From the NCBI GenBank assembly GCA_036266155.1, contig DATANR010000411.1:1-46196 (forward strand): a stretch of 46,196 nt of DNA, given 5' to 3'. Shown in pieces: positions 37,301-44,483 of the stretch (positions within the stretch are counted from its first letter, which is position 1; each line of letters opens with the position of its first letter). This DNA comes from SIAJ01 sp036266155. Lineage in GTDB: Bacteria > Planctomycetota > Planctomycetia > Gemmatales > Gemmataceae. Below the pieces are notes generated by a model, which was given only the letters and a program-made list of their open reading frames with translations, made no database searches and was not told the DNA's origin. The position numbers were made by a program, and so were the translations under genes.

Positions 37301-38368
37301 GTCGGAATCGAGAATGTGAGCGGTGTAGGTCGGAAGCGGTCGGCCAATCGTCACCGGCCGCCCTGGGATCAATTCCGACCACGTTGCGGTGACGGTGGTC
37401 TCCGTCGGTCCGTAGGTGTTCAACATCCGCCGACCGGGTCGTGCCCATCGCGCGACCAGATCGGCCGGACATGCTTCGCCGCCGACCAACAGGGTTCGCA
37501 GCGTCGGCACATCGCGATCGAGCGTCGCCAGGAGCGTCGGTACACAGGCCAGGACGGTAATTCGTTGCTCAATCAAGAAATCGGTCAGACCGCTGCCGAG
37601 TCGGCGAAAGTCGTTCGGCCCGGCGACGACGGTTCCGCCAGCGTGGAACGCGGGCCAGACTTCTTCGATGGAAAAATCGAACGCGAGCGTCATGCCCTGA
37701 TAGACTCGGTCGGTCGCCGTCACCGCGTAGATCGGCGCACAGGCGCGAATGAAGTTGCAGGCACTCGAATGATTGACGGCCACGCCCTTGGGCCGACCAG
37801 TGGTGCCGGACGTGTAGATGATGTAGCAGAGCGAATCACCGTCACCGCTGGCCGGTCGACTCGCTGACTCCGCGGCGATCGCCATCGCTTCCGCGTCGAG
37901 GGCCAATGTTGGGCAATGCACGGCCGCGACTGCCACGAGGTCGGCTGTAGTCAACAGCAGGACCAGTTCCGCGTCCCGGGCGATGAAGGCGACGCGCTCG
38001 TGCGGGAACGACGGGTCGAGCGGCACGAACGCGGCCCCCGCCTTGAGCACGGCCAGGAGCGCGACATAGGTGTGGACCGACCGCTCCATGAGCAAGCCGA
38101 CGCGGTCGCCCGGCCGAACGCCGAGGCGCGCGATATAGTGCGCCAAGCGGTTAGCTCGTTTTTCGAGGTCAGCGTAGGTCAGACGTTCCGCATCGCAGAC
38201 GATGGCGATGTTCGAAGAATGCTCATCGCAAGCAACTTCAAAAAAATGGTGCAATCGTCGAACCGTAACGACACGCGCGATGGGCCGGGCCTCCCAATCT
38301 CCCAACGGGAACGGCGAGGAGTGGTGGCTATGCGTCGGAGCTTGGACGGGCGATGCCGACGGCTGCAT
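34340..38368 (-). CDS. Pls/PosA-type single-module nonribosomal peptide synthetase
   Basis: A 1342-residue membrane protein of the Pls/PosA type. Residues 30-545 are an adenylation domain (YIIYTSGTTGRPKG, TYGPTETT, YRTGDLG, and QKADRSRLP with the A10 Lys). Residues 560-640 are a carrier domain with phosphopantetheine Ser575 in CGGHSLFAA. The remainder alternates membrane segments with three left-handed beta-helix (hexapeptide) domains such as VVIGPIVIGNGCTLEARSGV and IEIGSRATIETGVILLYET. Pls enzymes such as epsilon-poly-lysine synthetase make homopolymers by this layout, without condensation or thioesterase domains. Placing residues on the GrsA scheme gives the pocket D-F-E-A-L-G-T-V-T-K, with a Glu at position 239. 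The ATG at 38368 is used; a TTG two codons earlier is possible. Confidence 0.9.
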   Translation of the reverse strand: MQPSASPVQAPTHSHHSSPFPLGDWEARPIARVVTVRRLHHFFEVACDEHSSNIAIVCDAERLTYADLEKRANRLAHYIARLGVRPGDRVGLLMERSVHTYVALLAVLKAGAAFVPLDPSFPHERVAFIARDAELVLLLTTADLVAVAAVHCPTLALDAEAMAIAAESASRPASGDGDSLCYIIYTSGTTGRPKGVAVNHSSACNFIRACAPIYAVTATDRVYQGMTLAFDFSIEEVWPAFHAGGTVVAGPNDFRRLGSGLTDFLIEQRITVLACVPTLLATLDRDVPTLRTLLVGGEACPADLVARWARPGRRMLNTYGPTETTVTATWSELIPGRPVTIGRPLPTYTAHILDSDMRAVATGEMGEICIGGPSVAVGYVNRSELTAEKFVPDPFSDRSDARLYRTGDLGVFTTDGEIEYRGRIDTQVKVRGYRIELAEIEAVLLEAGPVVSAVVAVVNGVGGEELAAYVVLRPGTDFPTLRQHLHDELRQRLPAYMVPAYVESIAAVPMLPSQKADRSRLPKPAGPRLAAGRDGEDVPAATPLEDRIAAAWAKVFGHEIRSVEANFFLDCGGHSLFAARVVSELRSVPELSGLGLADLYAHPTIRGLAALAAAPTSVDRPTHAEAPPTPRRGPFSATLIQTAWLLVELMLGSAVMYLALFEAVPAIVDGLGRVGLVLVVPLIYALGICSYGVGSVAFAVLLKKLLIGRYQSGRSPVWGSFYVRNWMVHQAVRLIPWRLVEGTEVQCAILRVLGARIGRRVHIHRGVNLTDGGWDLLNFGDDVTLCREATVRLIDYDDGQVVIGPIVIGNGCTLEARSGVGPDTVLEPECRLTSHAYLGRGSRTSQCETWSGVPARRVSSARPPVPLPVGSREIAPIWYAVVLLSARLCVAAVGIVPLAALALIFSWAWGIDTVTTAEWLIHPSVDAETFCASLSLVVLIVPVLLVWRCVSMRLMGRIPEGVIPRWSYSYIRVQLKADTLEWANDWLDGTMFWPMWLRGAGMKVGRWSEISRIHDAIPELTRIGAGSFLAGGVYLGAPEIDRGTVTLKRVTLGNAVFVGNYAAIAAGQSIPDGVLVGVGTVADDALMRPGTAWFGVPPFELPRREVVAANVGLTFRPSMTRIANRLFWECLRFVLPLGPALLALGWLALFGMAVGTVSFACLVLVVVPALDLAFFAGLCLLALILKWLLLGRVRPCNRALWSSWCCRWDFNYTATHALAIDALAALEGTIWLNWYLRALGVRIGRNVALFDVSSYCTDPDMLVIRDEATVNGFYQAHTFEDRVLKTGLIEIGSRATIETGVILLYETTVGADTRVAAHSVVMKGESLEAGRTYAGCPTRLVS

Positions 38369-38520
38369 GGTCAATCCAGTCGCAGGTAGCTATTGCCGGA
38401 GAACCATGTCAACGATCAACCTCCGCACTTGTGAGGAATATTTCTGTGAATGATCGGATACCGATTAGCCGTGATCGTCTCCGGGTCTGACCTTTGTAGG
38501 TGCCGAAATATTAAGCCCCC

Positions 38521-38577
38521 ATGAGCGAGGTGACTCGACTGCTCAACGACATTGGTGACGGGGACCGGCAAGCGACG
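38521..38577 (+). pseudogene. N-terminal fragment of an ECF sigma factor
   Basis: Nineteen codons from an ATG read MSEVTRLLNDIGDGDRQAT, the standard opening of kinase-associated planctomycete ECF sigma factors (M-S-x-V-T-R-x-L-x-x-x-x-x-G-D). After this the frame loses all similarity and stops at 38643. The next conserved block expected, ELLPLVYDELRRLA, is absent here but is exactly where the truncated sigma gene begins at 28063. The fragment is divergent from the NRPS gene, whose start is 152 bases away, so this gap probably held both promoters. Confidence 0.7.
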
Positions 38578-39664
38578 GTGTCAGAAGACATCCTGACTGG
38601 CGCCGGCTGCGCACTGGACAAATTCGATTTGAAGGCTTCGTAGCAAGAACTGACGACAGGTAATCGAGTGCTCGGCCCGTTTGCAATGTACCACCGAGAC
38701 CACCGACCAATACGAGAGGGATTTTCGACGAGTCGTGCTTGCTGCCTGCCCACATGTTGGAGACGAACATCAGGCACGAGTTATCCAGCACCGTGCTGTC
38801 GCCCTCTTTCATCGCGGCAAGGCGCGTCGCAAGAGAGGCGAGCTGGCCGACGTAGTACGAGGTTATCCGCTCGTAGTCGTCAGACAGGTCATCATGCGAT
38901 GCCGGATGGTGGGCGCTGCGGACATTCAGGAATGGGTAGGTCAGGCCGGATAGATCGCGTGCCAACTAAAGCGATGCGACACGCGTTTTGTCAGTCTGAA
39001 AGCCAAGCGCGATGATGTCGCACATCAGCCGCATGTGGTCACGCAGATCTTCGGGCAAGCCGTTGTCGGGCCGCTTCATGGCAGCGACAGCGGCGGGGCC
39101 GTGATCCTTGATCGAATCGGCCGCGGCAGCGTGATCGCCGCGAGCGGCTTCGACGCGCTTCTCAATTTCGCGCACACTCGTCAAATACTCATCGAGCTTC
39201 GCCTTATCGGCCGAACTCACCTTGCCGCTCAATCCTTCCGCGTCGCTCTTCACTCGGTCGAGGATGCTCTTCGCACGCTGATTGCCGCGATTATCGAACA
39301 GGGCGTCGAACGCGAGAGACGGATAGACCTCCATCGGCACCGGTGACGTGACGTTCTGCCACGAGATGTGCGAACTGTAGGCGAGCGAGAAATTCGATTC
39401 GTGGTAGCCCGTCGTCGGCTGCTCACAACCAAGGACCAGGCTGGCCTGCACCGTGTCCTTGCCGAAATGATTCGCGAGCACCTGATCGTCCGGACCGTGA
39501 CAGGCGATGCAGTGAGCTTCCACGACCGGGCGGACTCGGTCGCGAAAATCCCGATCGAGGGCCGCCGGTCGAGGTTCCGCCGCCGAAGCCGTGCCGACCA
39601 GCGCCAGCCAGACCAGGCCGAGTCCACTCGCGCTCCAGTGTCGATATCGGCCGCGTTCCGGCAT
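38543..39664 (-). pseudogene. Cytochrome/DUF1552 chimera with an in-frame amber codon
   Basis: The frame starts at 39664 (GAGGT just upstream; signal peptide LGLVWLALVGTASAAE) and reads into a haem motif, VEAHCIACHGPDD, as in the N-terminus of DUF1592-type cytochrome proteins. Near 39485 it switches without a frame change to the latter part of a DUF1552 protein: NHFGKDTVQASLVLGCEQPT through LDEYLTSVREIEKRV. At 38966-38968 a TAG interrupts TRVASL*LARDLSGLTYPFL, and the same frame continues with good similarity to GRALDYL near 38657. The final residues are replaced by unrelated sequence. Such genes normally stand side by side, so an internal deletion fused them. The chimera is almost certainly non-functional. 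Confidence 0.8.
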
Positions 39665-39699
39665 GAAGACCTCGGCAATTTCGCGATGAGCCCGGTCCG

Positions 39700-41772
39700 T
39701 CACGGGCGACGAACGGTTACGACTAATGGATCGCCGCAGTAGGTGAACTTCATCACGAAGTTGATTGATACATGGGCCATGACCGGCACGATTTGCCGGT
39801 CCACCGGTTTAGCATCCGCGGCCGCCTTGAGTGTCAGGTAGCCCGTTAACTGGTTGCCGGTGATCACGGTCTGGCTGGCCTTGTCATCGATCGTCACCCC
39901 TGGCGGGAGACTGTCGCCGTATACCGATCCGAGATGCTGATAGACCACATCGAGGCTCAGGTTGCCTTTGAACTCGGGAGCACGCTCGATGGTCACGTCG
40001 ACGCGCTTCGATTCGCCCGGCTTCAATTCCACTTCATGGGTGCTCAATCTTACCGACCGGATGTCGTGCAGATCGCCGACTGAAACAACGTGCGTGTCCA
40101 CGGCCCAGTGGTACCGCCCGCCGCCGGGCATGTAGATCTCTTGTAGCGGCCGTGCCGTGGCCGTGATTGCTGAAAAGGATTTCCACGAACGGGCGTGTCT
40201 CCCGGTACCGGTCACTCGAATTTCCCAAGCACCGATCTTGGCATCTGCGGCGGCTTTGAGAAGGATGCAGCCGTCCTTGCCGGTCGGCAGGATGCGTCCA
40301 CACATGGCCGTCAGGCCGGGCGGCAGACCGTCGACCGCGAGTTGAACCTCGCCGCTGAACCCGTTGTGCCGGGTGGCGCGAACAAAAATCGCGCTCGATG
40401 TCCCAGGTGCAAGAAGGGTCTTGTCGGTGTCCAATTCCAGGGTGAAGCCAGGCTCGGCCCGCGCGACCTTGAGGAAATAGACAAACGCCGGCCCGCCGCG
40501 CTCGTGGGCGTCGCGAATCTCGATGATGTACTTCCCATTCGCCGGCGCCGTCCATGATTCGATCCGGGAATCGGCGTGGACGAAGCGATCGCGGTAGTCG
40601 TCGTTTTCGACGAGTCGGTCTCCCTTTTCATTGAGAATTCGCAAGACGGGATCCATCGCAGATTGATGAGCGCGGGCAATAACCTCAAACGCGAATTGTT
40701 CCCCGGCCTTGGCCTCGAACGAGTAGCGGTTTGCGTCGCCCTCGGCCTCGATCCGCCCGCTGATCCCGCACGGGACCGTAACTGGGTGCGTCTTGTCGGT
40801 GGCGATCACACTCGGCACCGCCGGCAGCCGGCTGACAACCACGGGGACGATGTTCGATTTCTGCCCGCCAGGCAGGTCGAGGACAAACCATTGCAAGCCG
40901 TCGGGAGTATTCGGTGGCACCGTGAGCGTCGCGGTCTTGTCGGCTGGCAGATTGAAGCCGACTAACTCGAGCTTGGTCGCCACACCTGGTGCGACGCGCA
41001 TCGGATGAACGTTGGTGACGAACGGACGGTCGCTGGCTTCAATGCAGTATTGCCAGTCGGCGTTTCCACCGTAGCGGACGTCGCGGATTTCCAAGTAGTA
41101 CTCGCCGGCCGTCCGCACCTTATAGTGCAATAGCGGGTCGGCGAAGAAATAGTTGTCGTTGACGGCCACAACCGTTCCCGACGCGTTTCGCAGAGTGAGT
41201 ATCGGGTCGGCGTGCTCTTGCAGGTCGTGGATCTTGTCCTCAAGCCTTTGACAACGAACGTGGAACGTCAGGGCCTGTCCGGCAGACGCCTGGAATTTGA
41301 AGAAGTCGACGTCCTCCTTTTTCTCGAACGCTCCGCAAAGCGTCGCCGGTAACGTGACTGGCTGGGCGGTCTTCATGGTGTCGTTGTTCGCGGCCTCGCG
41401 GATGATCGGGTCGCGGACGACGACGATCTGGCCGACCGTTGACACGCCGAGCGAGCCAGCGATCCGAACTTCGCGGGGGCCGGGCAGCGCGTCCGGGCTC
41501 ACGCGAAAGCGCACCTTGAGCCGATCCGTTGGACCCTTGGCGTTCGGGGTCTTTGGATCGAGTTTCCGTGAGTCGACTTCACCAGTCACGCCGTCGCCGG
41601 TCACGAACACCTTGTAGGCGCCGGCCATGCTGTATCGTGATCGCACTTCGCACTCGGTTGTCGCGCCTGCCTGGACGGCGACCGGGGCGACGCTCATGAG
41701 CATCGGGTAAAAAGTGTCCGCACGACCGAATGCGGCGACGGAGAGAATGAGTACGAGGGAAAGGCGGCGCAT
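39700..41772 (-). CDS. Secreted PPC-domain protein
   Basis: A 690-residue protein with a signal peptide (MRRLSLVLILSVAAFGRA). After an Ig-like N-terminal domain come two bacterial pre-peptidase C-terminal (PPC) domains. The first (about 145-245) includes VDFFKFQASAGQALTFHVRC and GEYYLEIRDVRYGGN. The second (about 350-450) includes RYSFEAKAGEQFAFEVIARA and GKYIIEIRDAHERGG. A long beta-rich C-terminal part follows (EVELKPGESKRVDVTIERAP). There is no peptidase domain. In planctomycetes such proteins are commonly encoded beside DUF1549/DUF1553 cytochromes, as here: the upstream gene ends 16 bases before the ATG, and the downstream chimera starts 35 bases after its stop. A role in a surface complex with these cytochromes is an inference. 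Confidence 0.85.
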   Translation of the reverse strand: MRRLSLVLILSVAAFGRADTFYPMLMSVAPVAVQAGATTECEVRSRYSMAGAYKVFVTGDGVTGEVDSRKLDPKTPNAKGPTDRLKVRFRVSPDALPGPREVRIAGSLGVSTVGQIVVVRDPIIREAANNDTMKTAQPVTLPATLCGAFEKKEDVDFFKFQASAGQALTFHVRCQRLEDKIHDLQEHADPILTLRNASGTVVAVNDNYFFADPLLHYKVRTAGEYYLEIRDVRYGGNADWQYCIEASDRPFVTNVHPMRVAPGVATKLELVGFNLPADKTATLTVPPNTPDGLQWFVLDLPGGQKSNIVPVVVSRLPAVPSVIATDKTHPVTVPCGISGRIEAEGDANRYSFEAKAGEQFAFEVIARAHQSAMDPVLRILNEKGDRLVENDDYRDRFVHADSRIESWTAPANGKYIIEIRDAHERGGPAFVYFLKVARAEPGFTLELDTDKTLLAPGTSSAIFVRATRHNGFSGEVQLAVDGLPPGLTAMCGRILPTGKDGCILLKAAADAKIGAWEIRVTGTGRHARSWKSFSAITATARPLQEIYMPGGGRYHWAVDTHVVSVGDLHDIRSVRLSTHEVELKPGESKRVDVTIERAPEFKGNLSLDVVYQHLGSVYGDSLPPGVTIDDKASQTVITGNQLTGYLTLKAAADAKPVDRQIVPVMAHVSINFVMKFTYCGDPLVVTVRRP

Positions 41773-41788
41773 GGGTATTTCCGCGAAA

Positions 41789-44221
41789 TCAATGCACGAA
41801 CTGAAACGCCTTGGCGTTCAACAACGTCCACAGCAGGTCCTGATAGAACGTCTTGGCGTCGCCCGTCATGAGCGACTTGCACGCCGAGAGTTCCTCCGCC
41901 GTCGGCCGGCGTGAAATCGTCGCCAGGTACAACTCCACGATGATCTCGTCAGTGGACTTCTTGGCATTCATGAGACCTGCCACCCGGCCGTCGGCCGCGG
42001 CGATCTTGGCTTCGATCAGGTCGCCGTTGAGCGTGTGTAGGGCCTGGGCCAGGTTTGGCTCGCTGACTCGTTCGCATTCGCACACGGCCTCGCGACGCGG
42101 CTTGCCGAACGCCTTCAAGAAGTAATTCGTGTACTGTGCGTCCGGCAACTCGATGGCTCGAGTTCCGAGCGGAACCTTGTCGAACTTGGTTCGTGATCCC
42201 GTCGCCTGGTCGATGCCATCGAGCAGCACTTCGGCCGGCAGCCGTTTGACCAGATAGTGGCTGAAGAACTTCGAGTCCGCCGCATTTGCCTTCGTCGAGC
42301 GCGAGTCAAGTTGATACAGGCGGCTCGTCATGATGAGTCGAAGCAGCTTCTTTTGATCGAACCCGCTGCGGACAAATTCCTGGGTCAGCGCGTCAAGGAG
42401 TTCGGGGTTCGACGCCGGGTTGGTCGCGCGCAGGTCGTCGATCGGATCGACCAGGCCACGACCCATCAGGTAGGCGAAGAGGCGGTTGGCCAGATTGCGG
42501 GCGAAGTAAGGGTTGTCCTTCGCCGCCAACCACTCGGCGAGGGCGGCCCGTCGGTCGGACTTGGCATCGACGGGCTTGCCTCGGAGCGGCGTCGGCGCGA
42601 GGACTTTGCCGGTCTTCGGGTGGCTGACCTCGCCGTCGGGACGATTCAAGATGACGGTCTCGTTGCCGAACAGGCCGAATTCCTGACTCGGCTTGTTGCC
42701 GACACGGGCGAAGAAGGCGGCGAACGCGTAGTAGTCGGTCTGGGTCAACGGTTCAAATGGGTGGTTGTGACACTTACAGCATTGCAAGCGCACACCCAGT
42801 AAGATCTGACCAGTTGCTTCGGTCAGATCCTGCGGGTTGTTGGCGATCCGGAAGTAATTGGCCGGGCCGTTCGAAAACGTCGATCCCTTCGCGGTCACTA
42901 GCTCGCTGACGATCTTGTCCCACGGCTTGTTTTGGCGGAAGGCGTCGGTGAGCCAGTTGTGCAAGGCCCACATGCCCTGCTCACCAATATTGGTGCTGCT
43001 GGAACGAATCAGGTCCGACCACTTGAGAGCCCAGTATGCCGCGTAATCGTTGTTGTGAACATCCTGAGCGGGATCGCCGGTCAGGCCCAGAAGTTGGTCA
43101 ATGAGCTTCGTTCGTTTCGTCGGGTCGCCGGAATCGATGAATGCCTTCGCCTGTTCGGAAGTAGGCAAGGTGCCGGTCGCGTCGAGAGAAGCGCGGCGCA
43201 AGAACGTGGCATCGTCGCACAAACCGGACGGCGCAATGCCAATCTCGCGGAACTTGGCGGCCGCGAACTTGTCGATCGGGTTGGCGTCAGTCCATCCGGT
43301 CAGGTCGACTGCTCCGCCCTGCGGAACAACGATCGTCGAGATTGCCGCCTGCCCCTCAAAGCGAACAAGGGCAGCCCCTTGACCCCTGCCCACGCTCTGC
43401 ACGCGGCCGTCGGCATCCACCCGCAAGACCGCGTCGTCCAGCGAATCGAACTTGGCCCAATGGGTCACATCAGCAGTCCGCCCATCTGAGTAGGTGGCCA
43501 GCACCTGCAATTGCTGATTGAACCCGGCCGCGCCAACGCGGCGTACGGGCTCGACCTTGATGGCGGTCACCGCGGAAGCTGCCGGATTGGGCCGTGGCGC
43601 TCCATTGCAAAGCCATTGGACGAGGACTTGGTGGTCGACCGAGCCGGCGTCGAGACGCTTGCCGCCGCCGTGGGCCACAGCGCCGGTCGCCTTGAGGAGA
43701 AACAAGCTGCGGGCCGGATCTTCAAGGCTGGCGCGACGGCCAAAACCGTCGCGGACGATGGCGACGTAGTCATCGTTTGGGGCGAAGCCGAACACGGACA
43801 GCTTGAAGCCGCCCTTGCCGAACTGACTGGCATGACACGCTCCGGCATTGCAGCCAGCCTTCGACAGGATCGGCATGACATGCTCAATAAACCCGATGGC
43901 CGGCTTCTCGGAGATGGCGGACACCGTCACCGGAACGACCTTGGTGACTCCATTGGTTGTGACTGTGACCGTCGCGCTGCCGTTGCCAATAGCCAGGAGT
44001 CGGCCTCCGGGGCTGACGGTGACGACCTTGGCATCCGAGGTCTGGTAGATCGCGGAGCCTGTCAGATCATCTGCCCGCTCGCCGGCGTCCGTGGAAACGA
44101 GCAACTGGGCCCGCGCGAAGTTGCCATTCAACGTAACGGTGGGCGGCGTGACTTGAAGGTCCGCGGCGCGGACTGACACGGCGCAGCAGGCGACGACGAG
44201 AGTGGTGCGGAGAAAATGCAA
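41789..44221 (-). CDS. DUF1549/DUF1553 cytochrome c-like protein with Big_2 domains
   Basis: An 810-residue exported protein (signal peptide LRTTLVVACCAVSVRAAD). Ig-like Big_2 domains flank a PSCyt-type haem region with GCNAGACH, a variant with four residues between the cysteines, typical of planctomycete proteins. The DUF1549 domain follows (FLRRASLDATGTLPTSEQAK) and contains a standard CXXCH in LQCCKCHNHPFEPLTQTDYY. The C-terminal DUF1553 domain has NPYFARNLANRLFAYLMGRG and LIMTSRLYQLDSRS. The family is expected to be a periplasmic haem protein of unknown reaction, often linked to polysaccharide use. The start is TTG at 44221 with GGAGG eight bases upstream. It heads a three-gene minus-strand operon and is divergent from the DUF1501 gene. 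Confidence 0.9.
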   Translation of the reverse strand: MHFLRTTLVVACCAVSVRAADLQVTPPTVTLNGNFARAQLLVSTDAGERADDLTGSAIYQTSDAKVVTVSPGGRLLAIGNGSATVTVTTNGVTKVVPVTVSAISEKPAIGFIEHVMPILSKAGCNAGACHASQFGKGGFKLSVFGFAPNDDYVAIVRDGFGRRASLEDPARSLFLLKATGAVAHGGGKRLDAGSVDHQVLVQWLCNGAPRPNPAASAVTAIKVEPVRRVGAAGFNQQLQVLATYSDGRTADVTHWAKFDSLDDAVLRVDADGRVQSVGRGQGAALVRFEGQAAISTIVVPQGGAVDLTGWTDANPIDKFAAAKFREIGIAPSGLCDDATFLRRASLDATGTLPTSEQAKAFIDSGDPTKRTKLIDQLLGLTGDPAQDVHNNDYAAYWALKWSDLIRSSSTNIGEQGMWALHNWLTDAFRQNKPWDKIVSELVTAKGSTFSNGPANYFRIANNPQDLTEATGQILLGVRLQCCKCHNHPFEPLTQTDYYAFAAFFARVGNKPSQEFGLFGNETVILNRPDGEVSHPKTGKVLAPTPLRGKPVDAKSDRRAALAEWLAAKDNPYFARNLANRLFAYLMGRGLVDPIDDLRATNPASNPELLDALTQEFVRSGFDQKKLLRLIMTSRLYQLDSRSTKANAADSKFFSHYLVKRLPAEVLLDGIDQATGSRTKFDKVPLGTRAIELPDAQYTNYFLKAFGKPRREAVCECERVSEPNLAQALHTLNGDLIEAKIAAADGRVAGLMNAKKSTDEIIVELYLATISRRPTAEELSACKSLMTGDAKTFYQDLLWTLLNAKAFQFVH

Positions 44222-44229
44222 GTCGGTCG

Positions 44230-44234
44230 CCTCC
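44230..44234 (-). promoter_or_regulatory. Ribosome binding site fixing a TTG start
   Basis: GGAGG on the minus strand, eight bases before the TTG at 44221. It supports the rare TTG as start of the DUF1549/DUF1553 gene, since no ATG lies near the signal peptide. Confidence 0.65.
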
Positions 44235-44399
44235 GGTAAGCGGATGGCAAATCCCGAGTAGGAATCTGGGGCGAGACAGGCCGGTGGCCTAATTGGCGGG
44301 TGCGTTCAGCATATCGAATGGCAGCACCGGAGGTCAACGGCGCATCACGGGCCGGGATAAGGTATATTTGCGACCGACCCTGCAAATCTCTGTTTTGAA

Positions 44400-44429
44400 T
44401 TGCCCTTGAGCAGAGGTTTCGGTTACAAT
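44400..44429 (+). promoter_or_regulatory. Candidate promoter of the DUF1501 gene
   Basis: TTGCCC at 44400-44405 and TACAAT at 44424-44429 are 18 bases apart and lie 55 bases before the ATG in the 262-base divergent gap. The match to a housekeeping promoter is moderate and could be chance in this AT-richer stretch. Confidence 0.3.
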
Positions 44430-44483
44430 CACCATCCTGCCGGCCGTCCTCCTACCCGCTCGCCTATCAACTTAACATCCGCC

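Noticed and set aside
38521..38643. A functional 40-residue small protein
   Set aside because: The first 19 codons are a recognisable sigma-factor start and the rest has no similarity. It fits a broken gene better than a small gene.
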